This document shows positions 12,959 to 14,444 of a DNA stretch of 14,444 nt, one piece after another (positions within the stretch are counted from its first letter, which is position 1; each line of letters begins with the position of its first letter). The stretch is taken from positions 1 through 14,444 of the forward strand of contig JAHIVS010000532.1 in assembly GCA_018816605.1 (NCBI GenBank), in the 5' to 3' direction. The position numbers and the translations under genes are program-made. The DNA is from Pseudomonadota bacterium. Its GTDB lineage: Bacteria; Desulfobacterota; Desulfobacteria; Desulfobacterales; Desulfobacteraceae. The notes below the pieces were generated by a model, which searched no databases, was not told the origin of the DNA, and saw nothing but the letters and a program-made list of their open reading frames with translations.

Positions 12959-13300
12959 CTATCTGGGCGACCAGAGAACCATTCTCGGCTTTTGTTCAAG
13001 TTTTTTGGCAAGCTCCTTAAAGCTGCCGTATGTCAGGCAATCTGCCATGCAATGCTTAACACAGGTCGGCTCAAGACCTTCCCGGGTCCGTTTGGCGCAC
13101 AAAACGCAAAGTTCGGTGGGGAAGGGCAGAAATGTGAGATAGGCTTTGTTTTTTGGTAAATCCTGTACAATTTCCATTACCTTTATACCGCTTAACGGGG
13201 CTTCCCAGCCATGTTCCTGGCAGCAGGCAATGGTGCAGGCAAAGCATCCCGTACAATACTCATAATCGATGAGAAGTCCGTTCTTGCTGGATTTAGACAT
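12959..13300 (-). CDS. 4Fe-4S dicluster ferredoxin-like subunit of a molybdopterin oxidoreductase
   Basis: Small electron-transfer protein of 113 residues. Two sets of cysteines are visible: C16, C19, C22 and C26 (CTGCFACTIACC) and C65, C68, C80 and C84 (CVLCAKRTREGLEPTCVKHC). This is enough for two [4Fe-4S] clusters, as in a shortened DmsB/NrfC/FdhB-type subunit. C27 and C88 are extra. No Tat or Sec signal is seen, so a cytoplasmic place is likely. I take the start at ATG 13298-13300 because GGAGG lies 6 nt upstream. It overlaps the stop of the upstream oxidoreductase gene by 8 nt, so the two are translationally coupled. A longer reading beginning 5 codons earlier lacks that support. The electron partner is presumably the adjacent molybdopterin enzyme. 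Confidence 0.85.
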   Translation of the reverse strand: MSKSSKNGLLIDYEYCTGCFACTIACCQEHGWEAPLSGIKVMEIVQDLPKNKAYLTFLPFPTELCVLCAKRTREGLEPTCVKHCMADCLTYGSFKELAKKLEQKPRMVLWSPR

Positions 13301-14444
13301 TCTTGACCTCCACACTTTCTTTGCGGATACTGCAGAGCAGATGTTTAATGGGGGCGCCCAGGCCGTCCTCTCCTTGCTCCCCCATGGGAATCAGCATGTT
13401 GATATTGGATTCAAAGGTGTGAAACAAGGGGTCCTCTTTCTTTTCCGGGAACCACCAGCCATGGGCGGCCATGACCATCCAGGGGGGAACAATTTTTGTC
13501 ACCTTGGCCTTGAACCGGGCCTTTCCCATCCAGTTTTCAAGAACCACCCATTCTCCGTTGGAGATGGCGTAACGCGTTGCGGTATCCGGGTGAAGTTCCA
13601 CAATTGGGTCGGGGTCAAGGGCTCTGAGCCACGGGATATTGCGATGCTCTGCGTGAAAGAATGCAGGGGACCTTCTGCCGGTACTCAAGATCAAAGGATA
13701 GTCTTTGAACAGGTCCGGCCGTGAAACTGGTGTAAAGGGCGGTTCCTTAAAATAAGGGGTGGCCCGAAGGTTCCATTCCTCTCTTAACGTCGCATACAAT
13801 TCGAATTTTCCGGACAAGGTGGCAAACCCGGGTTTTTTGTCTGATCTCAATAATCCCTTTTCATGCCGTCGGTAGGGCCGGGACGTGCTGTTTTCCGGTG
13901 GAAGGGCCCATCCTTTTCCGGAAAGCGTTTTAAAACTCATTCCGGACGGTTTGAGAATTTCATCAAAGAGCGCATGGAGGGTCTCCCACTTAAAATCCGG
14001 ATCAAATCGCTTTGACAATTCAAAATTGATCTCTACATCCGGCCGGCACCCCTCCACGGTCATGGCCTTGTTAATGGTCTGCAGGGGCACCCACCAGGAC
14101 CTTACCCCGTCTTTTTCAAGAAAGGTGGCAGAGGGCAGGATAATATCGGCATACCGCAGGGACGGGGTCATGAACAGGTCCACACCGACAATGAAATCCA
14201 GTTTTTCAAAGGCTTTCTGCCATTGTTTCGGATCAAGGCCTATGCCGGATAGGGGATTGCAGGTCTGCATCCAGAGCCCCTTTACCGGATAGGGTTTTTC
14301 ACTGAAAATCTGTTCCATGACCTTGTCGGTCTGGCAGCGCCAGATAAACTTGTTGAACGGGCCATAGGCATCCTTACCGATCCGGGGTTTGTCCTGATCC
14401 TTGTCCTTGAGTTTGATGACGCCTTCGGCACCGGGAAGGGCATA
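13293..14444 (-). CDS. Molybdopterin oxidoreductase (DMSO reductase superfamily), C-terminal part (runs off window)
   Basis: The open frame continues to the window edge, giving 383 codons; the true N-terminus is outside. The visible part contains the end of the catalytic fold (GVDLFMTPSLRYADIILPSATFLEKDG, so the segment that normally follows the cofactor-binding core). The C-terminal molybdopterin-dinucleotide-binding domain follows (LILSTGRRSPAFFHAEHRN, then VELHPDTATRYAISNGEWVVLEN). The family uses a Mo- or W-bis-MGD cofactor for redox or hydroxyl-transfer chemistry. The active-site Cys/Ser/SeCys region and the N-terminal Fe-S ligands are not in view, so no substrate is assigned. It overlaps and precedes the small ferredoxin gene. 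Confidence 0.88.
   Translation of the reverse strand, partial: YALPGAEGVIKLKDKDQDKPRIGKDAYGPFNKFIWRCQTDKVMEQIFSEKPYPVKGLWMQTCNPLSGIGLDPKQWQKAFEKLDFIVGVDLFMTPSLRYADIILPSATFLEKDGVRSWWVPLQTINKAMTVEGCRPDVEINFELSKRFDPDFKWETLHALFDEILKPSGMSFKTLSGKGWALPPENSTSRPYRRHEKGLLRSDKKPGFATLSGKFELYATLREEWNLRATPYFKEPPFTPVSRPDLFKDYPLILSTGRRSPAFFHAEHRNIPWLRALDPDPIVELHPDTATRYAISNGEWVVLENWMGKARFKAKVTKIVPPWMVMAAHGWWFPEKKEDPLFHTFESNINMLIPMGEQGEDGLGAPIKHLLCSIRKESVEVKNV

Overview
The window looks like chromosome from an anaerobic, probably sulfate-reducing, member of the Desulfobacterota (Desulfobacteraceae-like; this is inferred from gene content and familiar synteny, not from a search). It carries a carbonyl-branch and methyl-branch Wood-Ljungdahl (reductive acetyl-CoA) cluster next to a housekeeping block. 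There are no transposases, integrases, CRISPR arrays or phage genes, and it reads as stable core genome.

Layout. (1) Bases 1-1978, minus strand: cdhD (small corrinoid Fe-S protein subunit, with a long Ala/Lys-rich C-terminal extension), then the first 119 codons of cooS (Ni-CO dehydrogenase). (2) 1979-2467: a 489-bp AT-rich divergent control region. It holds two facing TTGACA elements around a shared TATAAT/TATAAA core, a possible 30-codon ORF, an AT-rich inverted repeat and a C8 tract in the cdhD leader. (3) 2468-5315, plus strand: fhs (formate-THF ligase) and folD (methylene-THF dehydrogenase/cyclohydrolase), closed by a strong intrinsic terminator. (4) 5453-8796, plus: a fused ADP-forming acyl-CoA synthetase, a DUF1844 protein and ispE. 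(5) 8815-12921, plus: tRNA-Gln(UUG), prs, rplY, pth, carD and rluD, with a terminator between carD and rluD that may act as an attenuator. (6) 12959-14444, minus, convergent with rluD: a small two-cluster ferredoxin and the C-terminal 383 codons of a molybdopterin oxidoreductase.

How the genes fit together. Fhs and FolD interconvert formate and methylene-THF. CdhD, with its partner CdhE/AcsC (not in the window), carries the methyl group on a corrinoid. CooS interconverts CO2 and CO for acetyl-CoA synthase. In a sulfate reducer the pathway can run oxidatively (acetyl-CoA to CO2) or reductively. The ADP-forming acyl-CoA synthetase next door would link acetyl-CoA, or another acyl-CoA, to the free acid and ATP. 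The molybdopterin enzyme and ferredoxin are a separate redox module of unknown substrate.

The most unusual points are the roughly 180-residue TolA-like extension on CdhD, the symmetric divergent promoter region, intra-operon hairpins without U-tracts, and mutually exclusive RNA structures at the carD stop codon. I see no clearly new multi-gene system.
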